Assembly (NCBI GenBank): GCA_002189035.1
Contig: CM007992.1
Span: forward strand, 3,038,001 to 3,102,000
Length of the DNA stretch: 64,000 nucleotides
DNA from: Utricularia gibba
Taxonomy: Eukaryota > Streptophyta > Magnoliopsida > Lamiales > Lentibulariaceae
Direction: 5' to 3'
How positions within the stretch are numbered: position 1 is the stretch's first letter; every line of letters starts with the position of its first letter. A program made the position numbers and the translations under genes. This document shows, one piece after another, positions 23,528 to 35,001 of this stretch. Under the pieces are notes generated by a model. It searched no databases. It saw nothing but the letters and a program-made list of their open reading frames with translations, and was not told the origin of the DNA.

Positions 23528-24835
23528 ATGGGTGGGAAGGGAGGGAAGAAAGCGGCATCAGGAAGCGCACCCGGGTCCCGTATTCGGGGTCCGTTGTCTA
23601 TGAGGGAGGAAGCGAAGGGAAAGAATAAGAGCAATGTCAAGGCTAAGACGATGCTAAAGTTCGATCATCTGAAAAGCCTTGCTGTGTGGGCAACCGAAGC
23701 ATCGATACCTCCACTGGCGGCTTTCTTCGGCGAGCGTGTAGCTGCCATGGCCGAGGCATTGGATATTCGTAGCGACCCGTCTCAGTTTGTTTGTGAAAGG
23801 TATCCCTGTGACTGTCTTGTCTTTATTACTTGATGATTCCTTAAGAATTTGTAGACGTATGTATTCTGTTGTTTATCGCTATGGGGCTTGGAGATTGGCT
23901 GTTGCGTGAAATTTAGCTGCTTGTACATTTTACAATGAGGTTCTATATGTATAACTGAAGTCTCCTCCAATATTCTTGATGAGATTTCATTAGGTATCTG
24001 CAGAAACTAGATTTGTTGAGGGTATTTGAATTGCCTCTGTTGTGTTTTCTTCTCTTTTTTCTTTTCTGGTTGGCTTGTGAATTGGCATTGCTGTTGTGAT
24101 ACTTTTATGCTGGTGCAATTGCATATAGATGCAGATGGCGGCTTACACTTGTTTAAGGTTGTAGTTGTATGTACTTTTAACTATGTTGCTTCCCAAAAAC
24201 TGGCTAGAATTTTCGATTTCAAGTAGCATTCATGTCTTCCTTCTGATTCCTTTTTCTTCAACAGATGTGAAACCATTTTGCAACCTGGTAACAACTGCAC
24301 TATACGTCTCGAAAAAGCCAAGCATCAGAAGTGTAAGCCCAAGAAACCACGCCTCATGACAAAGAACGTGGTTGTTTTCAAATGCCACTTCTGCTCTCAC
24401 CAAAATACAATGAAGGGCACCCCAAATGGCTACCTGAAAGAGATCCTCCCACCAAAACCTACAAAACGTCCGAAATCTAAATCCTTGGTGAGGAATGGCA
24501 CCTCAGAAGCAGATGGCAAGACCGTGGCAGAAGTCGATCCAGTGGCATCTGTTGCTGTTATGCCGGCAGTTGAGGCACCAGAACTTGAGACTTCGGGCAC
24601 TCCAACTCCTCCCCTGAATGCACTTTCGTTGCTAGAGTCGAAGATGAAGAAGAGAAGTAGGTCTCGAGCTAAGAAAGCTGATATAGCAGAATCTAGCTCA
24701 CGTATATCTGCAGCAGATGCAAGCATTCCTCCTACAAGTAAGAGAAGGAAAAAATCATGGATCAGTCTGAAGGAGATCAGTGAGCGTGATGCTGACAAGA
24801 AGCTCCCCATCTCCATTCCATTCATTATTTCATAA
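23528..24835 (+). CDS. RNase P Rpr2/Rpp21/SNM1-domain protein
   Basis: Putative protein subunit of nuclear RNase P or a related complex that processes tRNA precursors. Two exons, 23528-23799 and 24265-24835, joined in phase 2; 280 residues. The N-terminus is Lys/Gly rich (MGGKGGKKAASG). The Rpr2 zinc ribbon spans the junction: CERC at about 89-92, then LQPGNNCTIRLEK, and the second cysteine pair in VVFKCHFCSHQNTMKGTPNG. The C-terminal half is low-complexity and basic (KKRSRSRAKK, SKRRKKSW), suggesting nuclear or nucleolar location. It lies 450 bases downstream of the LRR gene on the same strand with its own promoter-like segment. Domain assignment is good; the particular complex is inferred from the family. 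Confidence 0.85.
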
Positions 24836-25256
24836 CAATTGAGCTCATCTAGTTTTTTTTTCGTTTTCTGAAAATTTTTTATAGTAAAAAAGCAAAATTT
24901 ACTTGGTTACATATTTGATTTTCGCCCACAAATCGCGTTGTGAAACTTATTTTACTGAGTACGTCATCTGTTGAGAGGAAGTGAGAGCAGTTGCGTTCTT
25001 CTTCTTGACTTACATTCTAGCTTCGTCAGAGAGTCCGAGTTTCGGGAATCCCTTGTCAAGAAGAAATCAACCGGGCTTTATTCCCGGTGGCTTTTCTACT
25101 CCCATGTCTCGATTCTGGGTTTAGTCAAAAGGTGAGTAAAGTATTCGTCCTTCGCTCGCTGGATTGAAATTGCGTTATGGGTTTTCTTTATAATCGTTGA
25201 AAGGTATCGTTGAGTTGTGCATACGTTTCAAGGCTTCATCTTTTTCTTCGGATTGA
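24836..25256. other. Short intergenic segment
   Basis: Holds the 3' end of the Rpr2-like transcription unit and the probable leader of the carrier gene. A GTGAGTAAAG donor-like site at about 25131 could mark an intron in the leader. Nothing else is seen. Confidence 0.4.
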
Positions 25257-27668
25257 ATGACTGGGGCTCGATTAGCAACTGTGAACGAGAAGATTTCAGT
25301 GAAGCGTAGGAATAACCAGTTAAATGAGGCTGCTATTCAGCTTCCTGTCCCTAATTGCAGCGAAACTACTTCTGGTAATGAGAATTGTGCCACCCATAAA
25401 AATCCCAACTCCCACAATCCCGACAAGTTGAGTACACGAGACTTGGTATCTGCCGTAGGCTATGCATGGGATCTCGCAAACAGACCCCTTTCAGTTTCTT
25501 TATCTGGAAAAAGTTCTACAATTACAAATGATTGTGGTCAGGGAGACAGTGTAGTTTACTATTCTGCTGATCAAGGAACTTTTCAAGTGTCTGCTGCAGT
25601 TGAAAGCCAATGTTCCTCAGGATGTTCTTCTGAAATTGAACATTCTGCTAGACAAGTGCAGGAGAATCACTCGTATTTGGAAGTGACAGCTCCTTCCTTT
25701 GAAAGCTGTGCTATTTCTGAATCTCCACGTGCAGGAGGACCTACTCGATTGAGAAACTTGTACTCATGGATGAATAAGGTACCAGTGTCTATGATCAGGA
25801 GTTCGTTTACTTTGGTTCAGCTTGAGAGGAGAAGCTATTTTGCTTATGGTTTGTTAGCAAACTCATGCTATGCATTTCCCTTCACTGAACCGAATTTCAC
25901 ATCGAGTGGGATGTCTTCCTCTAGGGGTGATAATGTGCAATCTTGTTCAGGTGTATCATGTAAAACTTCTGAAACCACCATGCCAGAATGTAATGAGTTG
26001 TTCAGCCAACGTAATGAAGTAGATGACTGTTCGATCTCAACTTCTAGAACTGATAAGGATTGCCAAAGAACTGATTTGGGCTCAGTGAATAACATTTCTC
26101 TATGCAACACAGATTCTCTGCAGGATAGTGAAAAGAATGATCAGACAAAGATTTCTGAAGCTGACTTCTCTCAAATTGATCATAACTTGCCAAAAGAAAA
26201 ATCGCAATGTGGACTCGCAAAGCAAGAGCATGCCTTTGCAGGAGCAATGTCTGGTGTATTTGTTAGCCTTTGTCTTCATCCTATCGATACACTTAAGACT
26301 GTTATCCAGTCATGCCGTGCTGATGTGAAGCCCCTCCATAAAATTTTCCAAACCATAATCTCAGAGAAAGGTACACATCTTTCACTTTGAAGACTAGAGC
26401 TTTTTCTCAGTAAATGACTATTAATCTAAAACAGCCCTCAGGTATATTGGGATTGTACCGTGGAATCTCTAGTAATATTTTATGTTCAGCGCCAATATCT
26501 GCTGTGTACACTTTCACCTATGAGACAGTCAAGAAAAGAACACTCCCATTATTTCCTAAGGTAGCTCCCTAATCCTTAACATGACAGTGGATTCAATAAC
26601 CTGAGCACAGAGACTGCATTGTTTTGCAGGAATATTGCTCTTTGGCTCATTGCACTGCAGGAGGCTGTGCAAGTATTGCCACCTCATTTATTTTCACTCC
26701 AAGTGAACGTGTAAAACAGCAGATGCAAGTCGGGTCTCATTATCGGAACTGCTGGTGTTATACCTTGTGCTTTTGTCCATTTTAGTTCAGCACACTAACC
26801 TTCAGCTCAATATAAATTTAGTGTTATTCAACCATCTTGATGCAGGAATGCCCTGATACAGATTCTTAAAAAGGGTGGGTTGCCATCACTCTATGCCGGA
26901 TGGGGAGCTGTACTTTGCAGAAATATCCCTCATTCAATCATCAAGGTAGCTTCTTCATGGCGTTCAAGTGCACATCTACTGTTGTTCTTTGAACTTTACT
27001 GCCTTTCAATGCTTGGTTACTTGCTTTTTATGCAGTTTTACACATACGAAAACCTGAAGCGAGTTATATCACCCTCAATCCATTCCAATCCTCAAAAAAA
27101 TACCATAGCCATGGTTCGTTTATCCTGTGAAGTAACCAACTGCTAGCCGCTCACTTTGTTCTATCTCCTACTCCTCATCAGTTTTTCTACTACAGCTAGT
27201 CTGTGGAGGATTGGCAGGATCCACAGCATCTCTGTTTACAACCCCATTTGATGTAGTCAAGACAAGATTGCAAACTCAGGTTAGTCTTTACACTTCTGCT
27301 CCTGGCCTTCAGTTTGTAAGTGCCTCAACATGAACTTGATTCCAGATTCCTGGATCCACTACACAGCATTGTGGTGTGCTTACAACTCTAGCAGAAATAG
27401 GGAAGCAAGAAGGGGTGAGAGGCCTTTACAGGTTAGATATGTTTGCTGCTACTATGGCCTGTTTGGCAGCTCGCAGTTGGAGCAATCAACTGCATCCCTG
27501 TCAAAAAAACTGCATCATTTACTGATCTGATCATTTCACAGGGGCTTGGCGCCACGGTTTGCAATGTACATGATTCAGGGAGCTCTCTTCTTTACCTCCT
27601 ATGAATCATTCAAGATACTACTCCTATCCGTACAGATCCCACACCGGGAACAAGATCAAAGACTGTAG
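25257..27668 (+). CDS. Mitochondrial carrier family protein with long N-terminal extension
   Basis: Inner-membrane solute carrier of the SLC25 family. Eight exons: 25257-26370, 26442-26560, 26630-26754, 26846-26945, 27036-27113, 27196-27279, 27346-27431, 27542-27668; 610 residues, all in frame. The carrier core starts only at about residue 322. Three repeats are visible by their PX(D/E)XX(K/R) signatures: HPIDTLKTVIQ, TPSERVKQQMQ and TPFDVVKTRLQTQ, each followed by a GLYRG or LYAGWG loop. The first 320 residues are Ser/Asn rich, without a motif I recognise, and encoded by one large exon. A carrier with such an extension exists in Arabidopsis (At4g11440-like, from memory). Similarity of the core to the S-adenosylmethionine carrier branch is possible, but the substrate cannot be read from the sequence. 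Confidence 0.9.
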
Positions 27669-28372
27669 CAGAGCCTCCTCTGTAATATGGTGACTTCTGT
27701 ATTTACATGGAGTCTCATTTGCAGATTTAATCATATAAATTTAAAATAATTATATTAATAATTTTCTTTTATTGTGCAACAGAGACGAATTGGTGTGGAT
27801 GCTGAACAATTATTTTTTGAAAAAAAATCATCATTAATAATTTTTATTTTTGTTATATTCTTAATAAATTGCATGAATAAATGTAATTAAAGATTTCTTT
27901 TGAATAAATTATATTTAATAATCACTTTATAAAAAAAAATTTTAAAACATAAAAAACGGATTTGGAGGTGATTTTATTTTAAAAAACTATTTGACTTTAT
28001 TTTACTAATTTCATATAACGATTATTGATAACAACAAGCACATTATTAGAAAATATGTGGATATCAGAGATACGTGAATATACGATAGTCAATATTAGAT
28101 TAAACTTACAAATTGAATATAATATTGACCTATCGCATATTTGCGTACCTTTGATATACACATATCTTCTTTTTGTTGTTCTCAATGTCGATTAAATAAA
28201 TAATTGAATTTCGTTTTTTTATTTTCTTATTATTATTATTTTGTTGTTTGGGGTATGTGTGGAGGAGATGGCGTGTGTGTTACTTTTTGCAGTAATTGAA
28301 TCGAATCAATTAACAACGACATGCAAAGAGTGATTCACTTATGGAGTTGCTTTATTTGTTCCTACGGACATC
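27669..28372. other. AT-rich intergenic segment
   Basis: Lies between two converging transcription units. No gene or repeat is recognised. Confidence 0.5.
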
Positions 28373-28829
28373 TCACACGCACCCTGGATTCACCGGCTGT
28401 GTGCCGGCGTTCTTCCCGGCCGCCGTCTCCCCCCTTCCGAAAATCAGAAACCCTACGCAGTGTCCCACGACCGCCACGATGAACACGCCGCCGTTGAACG
28501 ACATGATCGCCAGCATCACAAGGTACCCCAGCCCCGCCCTGATTCCATACACCACCATCTGCACCAGTCGGTTCTGCCGCCGGAGAAAATCGGCGCGTCC
28601 CAGAAACTCCGAGATCGCCGCGAACAAGAAGATCACCACGAGAGCCAGTATGTACATCCGAGACGATCGTACCCCGGCCACCCGGAGAACAGAATCTCCG
28701 TGTTTTTCCCCCAAAAGAACGTCATGTGCATCTCCACCATATCCCCGCCCCCGCCCCGTCCATGGAGTCGGAAGACGGCGGCGGAGAGCTCATACCCGGC
28801 ATACCCGGCATCGAATCGTGGTGATTCAT
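28373..28829 (-). CDS. COPT: COPT/Ctr copper transporter, frame broken twice
   Basis: Small Cu(I) transporter of the plasma membrane or endomembranes, working as a trimer. Single exon on the minus strand. The Met/His-rich amino end MNHHDSMPGMPGMSS starts at 28829; the next frame carries MVEMHMTFFWGKNTEILFSG and the third carries MYILALVVIFLFAAISEFLG, the second helix with the copper-gating MxxxM (MLAIM) and the third helix with GxxxG (GHCVGFLIFG), ending at 28373. The breaks fall in the CCCC at 28743-28746 (or an adjacent C run) and the CCCC at 28672-28675, plus-strand coordinates. One more base at each would give one frame: 457 nt plus two is 153 codons, 152 residues, the normal COPT1/2 size. 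No other damage is visible. As written, no single frame encodes a working protein. Confidence 0.88.
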
Positions 28830-30736
28830 GGCGGGCGATCACAAGGAGAAGTGAGATTAGGTCAAAGCTTCTTGGGTTTATGGCGTAGGGATTTTATATG
28901 GGAATACCTAGGGAATGCAGTACATGTACTGCATCCCAAAAACTGTAGCAGTACATTATTCTTTGCTTCACGGGTTGAATTTTTCCAGAGGATTTAATTA
29001 ATTAGTTAATGACTTTTTTTCCTTTTAATCCACATTAAATTTCTTTTTATTACATAGTTGACCCTGTCTTACTATTACATCTACCTGGATAAAAATAAAC
29101 AGCGTGCGTGTGCACCCATGGATTCCAAAGGCCCGCGTCTGACGTGGACATGTTATTAATTTAGATTTTTGATTAAAAAAAAGGATAATGGCGTCAAAAT
29201 TAATTTTGATAATTATTTTTAAATATTTCCGGGACACGGCGCATACGTCAGCATCACAAAAGTCAAATACATCTGTTTGGTCACATTTGAATTTATGTAG
29301 TCTTACGAATAAAATATAAATAAAGATGCGATCTCAGTTAGGGCGGGTGTGGGCCCGTTAATGGGCCTTCCGGAATCAGGTATTTAGGGCCGTCGTTTTT
29401 GGGCCCACGTGACCGAATAATAAATAATTAATCCTAATTTATTATAATCATCATCTGGAGAGTTGCAGGCAGAGGTTAGTTACAAACCCAGAGTTGAATT
29501 CTGATTGTCTTAAAGTCAGAAGATTAACCAAATGATTTTTTAATGGGTTTTTGTTTTCGATTTGATTGTCATGAACGATGTCTGAGGAGATGAGAATGGG
29601 TGGAATGTGTGGCTGTTGCCGCCTCATCTGGTTGCCCATTTCCATGACAGTTGGTCAGCATTTACTGCGCGTTGGCTGTGCTTGGATCCTGATCCAGCCC
29701 AGCCTCTCTCCCAAGGAACAGTGACTTCCCCCCTCATGGAATTTAAAACTCTTTTTCTCTCTTTCCCATTTGCTTTTCCCCTTGCAATTAAATGATTGGT
29801 AATGCTTGTTTGGTTTGCGCTGGAGCTGGAATGTTCTGCCCCTTCGTGTTCCTGATGCTGAGTTGTGAACTGGGTATGATTTCTTTCTGCTATTAAGTAA
29901 CGCATTGTCTGCGGATTTGATTTGGGAGATCTGATGTGATGGTGGTGTTCGCATTGTTGAGATCTCGAAGGGGTTTTGGTGGGGTCGATTTTACTTCAGC
30001 TGCCAATTTCCTACTGCACTGCTGTATTTCCGAGCTCCCATGTTTGTTTCAGAATGGGTGGAAAACAAATCTGGGAAGTGGGAAGTCCTTTTTCTTAGGG
30101 GAGTTCAATTCTATGGTTGAAAAGTCTTGGGGTTACGTTTTTATAATTTGATCCACCATATTTGTTTGGTGAAGCTGAATTATAGAGTGTCGGAGTGCAA
30201 TGCAGACCCCATCTGCAAAGTCTGTGTCTGTGAGATGAGAGAACAAGGATGGAGTTGGGCTGTGGGGGTCCGTTTTCTGTCTTTTGTCAATTTTTTGAAG
30301 CTTTCAACTTTGATTCATTTAACTGCTATCCAACTCCGTCCTTCAACTGAAGAAAACTCAATGCGCTGCAATCAAAATCCCCCAAATGTTCTTGTCAATC
30401 CAAATGGACACCTCCTTATTTCTTATTCTAGAGGTATTCTGGACCTGTTCATCAAACTTTTGCTGTGGCTGCATTGTCAGGAGTTAGGCTTGAAGTTGAA
30501 AGCTCATCGTGACTGTTGAGAATCTGAATTCCAAGTTGGGGCGTTCACATTACCCCGTGAGCTCGTGTGTGGAGATCCGTGAAATTTCAGAATTCACATG
30601 ACAGCTATCAAGCATGAAGTAGGCCCTGATTCAGAAATAGTGCTTTCCATTCCAAAACAGCAACCGAAATAGCTTTGGAAGTTCTCGTTTTTGAGGGCCA
30701 TTGTTATTTGCTACTGAAATCCATTTGGTTGACAAG
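28830..30736. other. Promoter and long leader region upstream of the SAP30-like gene
   Basis: Site II motifs (GGGCCC, TGGGCC) cluster at about 29352-29408, ending in a G-box (CACGTG at 29406-29411). The 1.3 kb that follows is T-rich and most likely a leader with an intron. Open frames at 29607-29795, 29936-30151 and 30127-30519 show no recognised domain; they could be upstream open frames or chance. Confidence 0.45.
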
Positions 30737-31839
30737 ATGTCTGAAACTGAATCATACCTTTCACGGGCTTTATCACCATTTCGAGAGGAAAGTTGTGTTG
30801 AGGAGCTCTCTGTTCTTCCCAGGCATACAAAGGTTATTGTGAAAGGAAATAACAGGACAAAGAGCGTGTTGGTAGGTTTACAAGGCGTTGTTAAGAAGGC
30901 TGTTGGTCTGAGTGGTTGGCATTGGCTGGTAACTTCATCTTCTTACCACTTAATTGTCCGATCCCGATCTTCTTGTGTGCTGGGGAAGTTGAAGGCGCTG
31001 CTTTTGATGTAATGGCAGGTATTGAAGAATGGGATTGAAGTGAAACTCCAGCGGAACGCTTTGAGCGTACTTGAACCTCCCACTGGGAACGAAGAAGATA
31101 ATGACTCTGATGTTGATGATCGTACCAGTGGCTCCGACGCCGCCGAGAAAGATCGCCGTGGCTTCGGTAAGTAAACTCAAACTGGACCACTTGCTTCCAA
31201 ATGGGCATCCCTGAGTGCAATGAGATTTCATTGGACAGCTTCTAGCTTACACCTGAGCAAAAAAAGCAAGTCCAAAGCCCGCAATTCCAGACCCTGGTTT
31301 TCATCTTCCGGCAGTAGGAAGTCAGTGAACCGCGGCGGATCTAAGGAAGTTCAGTCCGGATATCAAACCTCTCGAACAGTAAGCCTTTTAAACTGTGCCT
31401 CCACTCCACGCATTCTCCCCCCCCCCCCCCCCCCCCTACTTATACAAACGTGAAACTCTTACCACATGTTGAAACAGAGAGTGAATTTGGCAAAGCTTGG
31501 GTCTGGATCCTTATGGAGATACTGGCGAGCCTTCGATCTTGTACCTATTCAGTCTCTCTAATCACGTACACCCCTTCTCCATGCTTAGTAATAACTTCAA
31601 TGTGAACCCATGTCAGGAAAGTGTATGCCCAAGCCCCTCGAAGGATCGGTTAGTCAGCACTGTGCAGCAGCATTTCTCCTCACAGGTTTGCTCTCCCCCT
31701 CTTCCTATCCTGCTTCTCTCCGCAGCAACAGCAGCTTAACTCGTCCACTTTCTGGATATTGCAGAAGGTGGACGAAGTCGGTGTGATCGTGGAATTCATC
31801 GGCGCCGCCAGGAAACGGAGACCAGGAAACCGCCCTTGA
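30737..31839 (+). CDS. SAP30-like Sin3-binding protein (AFR1/AFR2 type)
   Basis: Probable subunit of a Sin3-type histone deacetylase complex. Six exons: 30737-30928, 31019-31166, 31239-31378, 31478-31540, 31617-31685, 31765-31839; 228 residues, all phases agree. The N-terminal part has HTKVIVKGNNRTKSVLVGLQ and VLKNGIEVKLQRNALSVLE, followed by an acidic stretch and a basic Ser-rich linker. The C-terminal Sin3-binding domain (about 161-222) reads RVNLAKLGSGSLWRYWRAF, then PSPSKDRLVSTVQQHFSSQ, then VDEVGVIVEFIGAARKR, matching the SAP30 family pattern of animals and yeast. In Arabidopsis AFR1 and AFR2 repress the florigen gene FT in complexes with histone deacetylase. A later alternative end of exon 4 is possible but would break the SAP30 domain. 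Confidence 0.85.
31417..31436. repeat. Run of 20 cytosines
   Basis: Twenty consecutive C residues inside the third intron of the SAP30-like gene. On the other strand it is a G tract able to form a quadruplex. Its exact length in the genome is doubtful, as such runs are poorly resolved by sequencing. Confidence 0.9.
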
Positions 31840-33129
31840 GATTTGGTAGACGCTTCTGGTTTTCCGGTGGTGTTTGTAATCTGCAAGTCGTGAGTAGGTG
31901 TACTTACCTTCAATGGCTTCCGTTGATTTTATTTGTTTTCAAAAAACATGGTCATTATCTGCGGGGTCTCTAAGATTCCTATTATTTAATGATTAGTTCT
32001 GATTATTTAGTGAAAATAAAATATTTAATTTTCATTTTCATAATCGATTTTCACACCATGATGTATCATTTTTATAATTCATCATCGTGCATATTCTAAC
32101 TTAAACTGAATCGAGTTTTTGGTTCTGGTTTGATTCTAGCTGGCGCGATTCATTTTTCTCGATCACTAACCCATTTTTGTTCAGTTTGATAATTAATTTT
32201 ATGCTGTTTCAATACATTTTTTTTAATCTTATGATTATTTTTACCTATCTGATACTTTAATTTTTCATTATTTTTAATTGATTTTATATCTTTTACATTA
32301 ATTTGATATTTTTGAAAATAAATTGTATTTTATAAATTTTAAAGATATTTGTCAGATAAATTTGAAAAGAAATTAAGCTAAACAATTTATAAATTTGATA
32401 GGGTACAAATTTCAGCCCAAGAATGAATCAAAATATGAATGTTTGATTAATAAAGATTTGAAGATAATTTTAATAGATTTAAATAAACAATTTTGATAAA
32501 AGATATTATTCAAAATCTATAACGGATAAAAGAATTATAATTTTATCATAATAAAAAAATAGTGAAAATTGATTCTTCCTGATTTTAAAAGAATTTGATC
32601 GACAACATGATTTTTTAATTGATATAAATAAATAAATTATCATTTAAAAAAATTATGGGAACTATCTACTCACTTTTTCCATATGGAGTGATTGCAATTT
32701 CACCAATAATTTCTCATTTTTAATTTCGGCGTATGGGTCGTTCCAAATTCTGCTGTGCGCCCCACCACACCGTGCCTCCTAGTGAGGAAGCCAGAAGCAG
32801 TCTCAAATTTGACCGAAAAGGATACTTTCGACCGTTTGTTTTAAATGCTAAATAATATATTTTAATTTTGACGAAAATTGGTATTATGATATGAAATAAA
32901 TATCTTAAAAATTTTATTCTTTAATTTATAAGCTACAGTAAAATATGAATGTATTTGAAGAGTAGGTCACTAATTGAATGATTTTAAAATCATATCAATT
33001 CAATACTTATATTATCAAATAAATTTATAAACTCATTTCTTAAAATATTAAACTATTACTCCATCCATCCTTTTACCTATTCAAGATACGAAACTCAAAT
33101 AAATATGGTGAATATTTGGAAACCATTTT

Positions 33130-33605
33130 TATTCTACTAAATTCAATTATATTTTCGTAGAATTAATGCTAACTTCTAAATATGTATTTGATTATTTTCT
33201 ATCAGAATTGGTTTTTGAGAATCAATTTAATTTTTGAGAAGTATGGATATGTAGTTTCTCATACAGAATTATTTTTAAGAATTGATTTTAATAAATAAAC
33301 TTACTATCATACTTATTTATTAATACAAAATTATAACTAATGCCATTTTTAAAATAAATACTAATTTGATAATATTATTTAAAATTTTGATAAATATTGA
33401 TATTATATAATGAGTTTTATTTAAATTAATTTATAAAATATGACTATTAATCAATATAGATAAATATAAAATTTACCTATAAAAATCACTTGTTATTTAT
33501 TCTATTCCAAATATTAATTAATTATATAATAATCATTTTTTTAAAAAAAATACATTCAAATATATACAAATTCTTATTCTATTATAATTTTCAATTATGT
33601 TAAAA
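33130..33605 (+). repeat. Dispersed AT-rich repeat, copy 2
   Basis: Aligns in the same orientation with 6262-6712 through a series of conserved blocks, including one 28-base identical stretch around 33390-33418. No coding capacity. Confidence 0.6.
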
Positions 33606-33900
33606 TCAATTCTGAATTTATTTTTCCAAATCTAGTCATAAATTTCAATCACTTAAAATCATACACTTTGAATTATGTGAGAGTCGTATAAATTTTGTGT
33701 CATGTCTTGTGGGACACAACATGAAACAGCAATGTGGATGAGTACCAACCCCACTTTAGGTGTTTGGCGATTTTCATGTGGAGACCGCTCTTCCCGAAGA
33801 AATTGAGTCAATAGTTGGAAAAAAGAAAGAATCCTCAGGAACAAAAATAATAATAATGAAAAGGAAAATGGTCGCGGAGGGGGGTTGGTGAGGGTGTGGT

Positions 33901-33938
33901 CTTCTAGAAGCTGACCTCTTTTGGTATGCTTCTAGAAG
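33901..33938. promoter_or_regulatory. Pair of heat-shock-element-like palindromes
   Basis: CTTCTAGAAG occurs at 33901-33910 and again at 33929-33938, 28 bases apart. TTCTAGAA is the perfect TTCnnGAA heat-shock-factor half-site pair. The location is 1.1 kb upstream of the RBOHF start, so a role in RBOHF regulation is only a guess. Confidence 0.45.
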
Positions 33939-34209
33939 CCCGTTCACATCCACCACCCACCCTGGAACAACTGGATTTACTTTTTCTTTTGTTTGAAAAA
34001 AAAAAAAACGTTTTCCCAATAATAATAAATTTAAAATTAATATAAAAATACATCCGTCGATGGTGGGGAGTCGTAATCAAATCTACGGTGGTTAGCCGAC
34101 CCATGAAATGGAGGAAATCTTCCCTATGCTTGAAAATGTCCGAAAATACGAGGTTTATAGCTATGTTTCATTATTATGACTTAATTTTATTTAATCAAAC
34201 TTTATCGAA

Positions 34210-34500
34210 CAATCGGATTTTCATGGATCAACACAGCCAACTGTGAACAAGCTTCGAAATGATATATTGTGTGTAAGGAGAATATTTATAATTTGTTTTG
34301 TACAATTGGATTTTCATGGACCAACGTGTCCCATTCCAAACGATTTTAGAAACAGTATGCAGTGTACACTAGGAATATTCACAGTTTGTCTAACCTTTAT
34401 AGAATAACTGGATTTTCATATATTAACATGATCAGTTCTGAACAAACTTAAAAATGGTATATCATGTAGAGCGATAATATTTATAATTTAGTCATTGGTC
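34210..34500. repeat. Degenerate tandem triplication, about 95-100 bp units
   Basis: Three diverged copies each begin with GGATTTTCAT (at about 34215, 34308 and 34410), continue with GAACAA or CCAAAC-like text, then a GTATAT-like block, and end in AATATTTATAATTT or AATATTCACAGTTT. No coding frame runs through them. Confidence 0.6.
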
Positions 34501-35001
34501 AAAGCATGAATGGGGTGGGTTATTAATTTCTTTTTATAAAAATAAAATGCTCTCCTTACCAAATTATTTTATTTTAAAATATGATGAATTAGGTGGTATA
34601 TAGATAGAGGACTTTGGAATTTGAATTTGATGCGAGTTGAATTTGGAATTCATGTGAATTTCATGTGAATATGTATGTCCAGGAATTTTGGTGATCACGA
34701 TTGTTCAATATTAACTAAAAATTGGATATTATATGATTGCCCAGCGGTTTTGACTTTGATGGGTTCGGCTTATGGTTTAAATTAGAGGGGTTAGTTCATC
34801 TAGTTTGAATTAAAGACTACGTAATTTTTTTTCCTTTTTTTGGAGGGGGTTATTAATTGGAAAAGGGGAGCGCAAGCAGGCGAGTTCACCACTTTCGCAT
34901 TCTCATTTGTACTCCGACTCTTTTCCTCTACTTTCTCCGACGCGGTTTCCTTGCTTTTCATACTCGGTTTCTGTGTATCGGTTTACCGGAACCTGAATTT
35001 T

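Larger units (their letters stand above)
31840..35001. other. AT-rich intergenic region upstream of RBOHF
   Basis: Contains the second copy of the dispersed repeat (33130-33605), a pair of palindromic heat-shock-like elements (33901-33938) and a degenerate tandem triplication (34210-34500). The last 160 bases before the RBOHF start are open in its frame but probably untranslated leader. Other open frames are short and without motif. Confidence 0.5.

Noticed and set aside
28373-28842. Two separate small genes on the minus strand
   Set aside because: Together they are one COPT transporter whose helices are in order; the split is a frame break, not a gene boundary.
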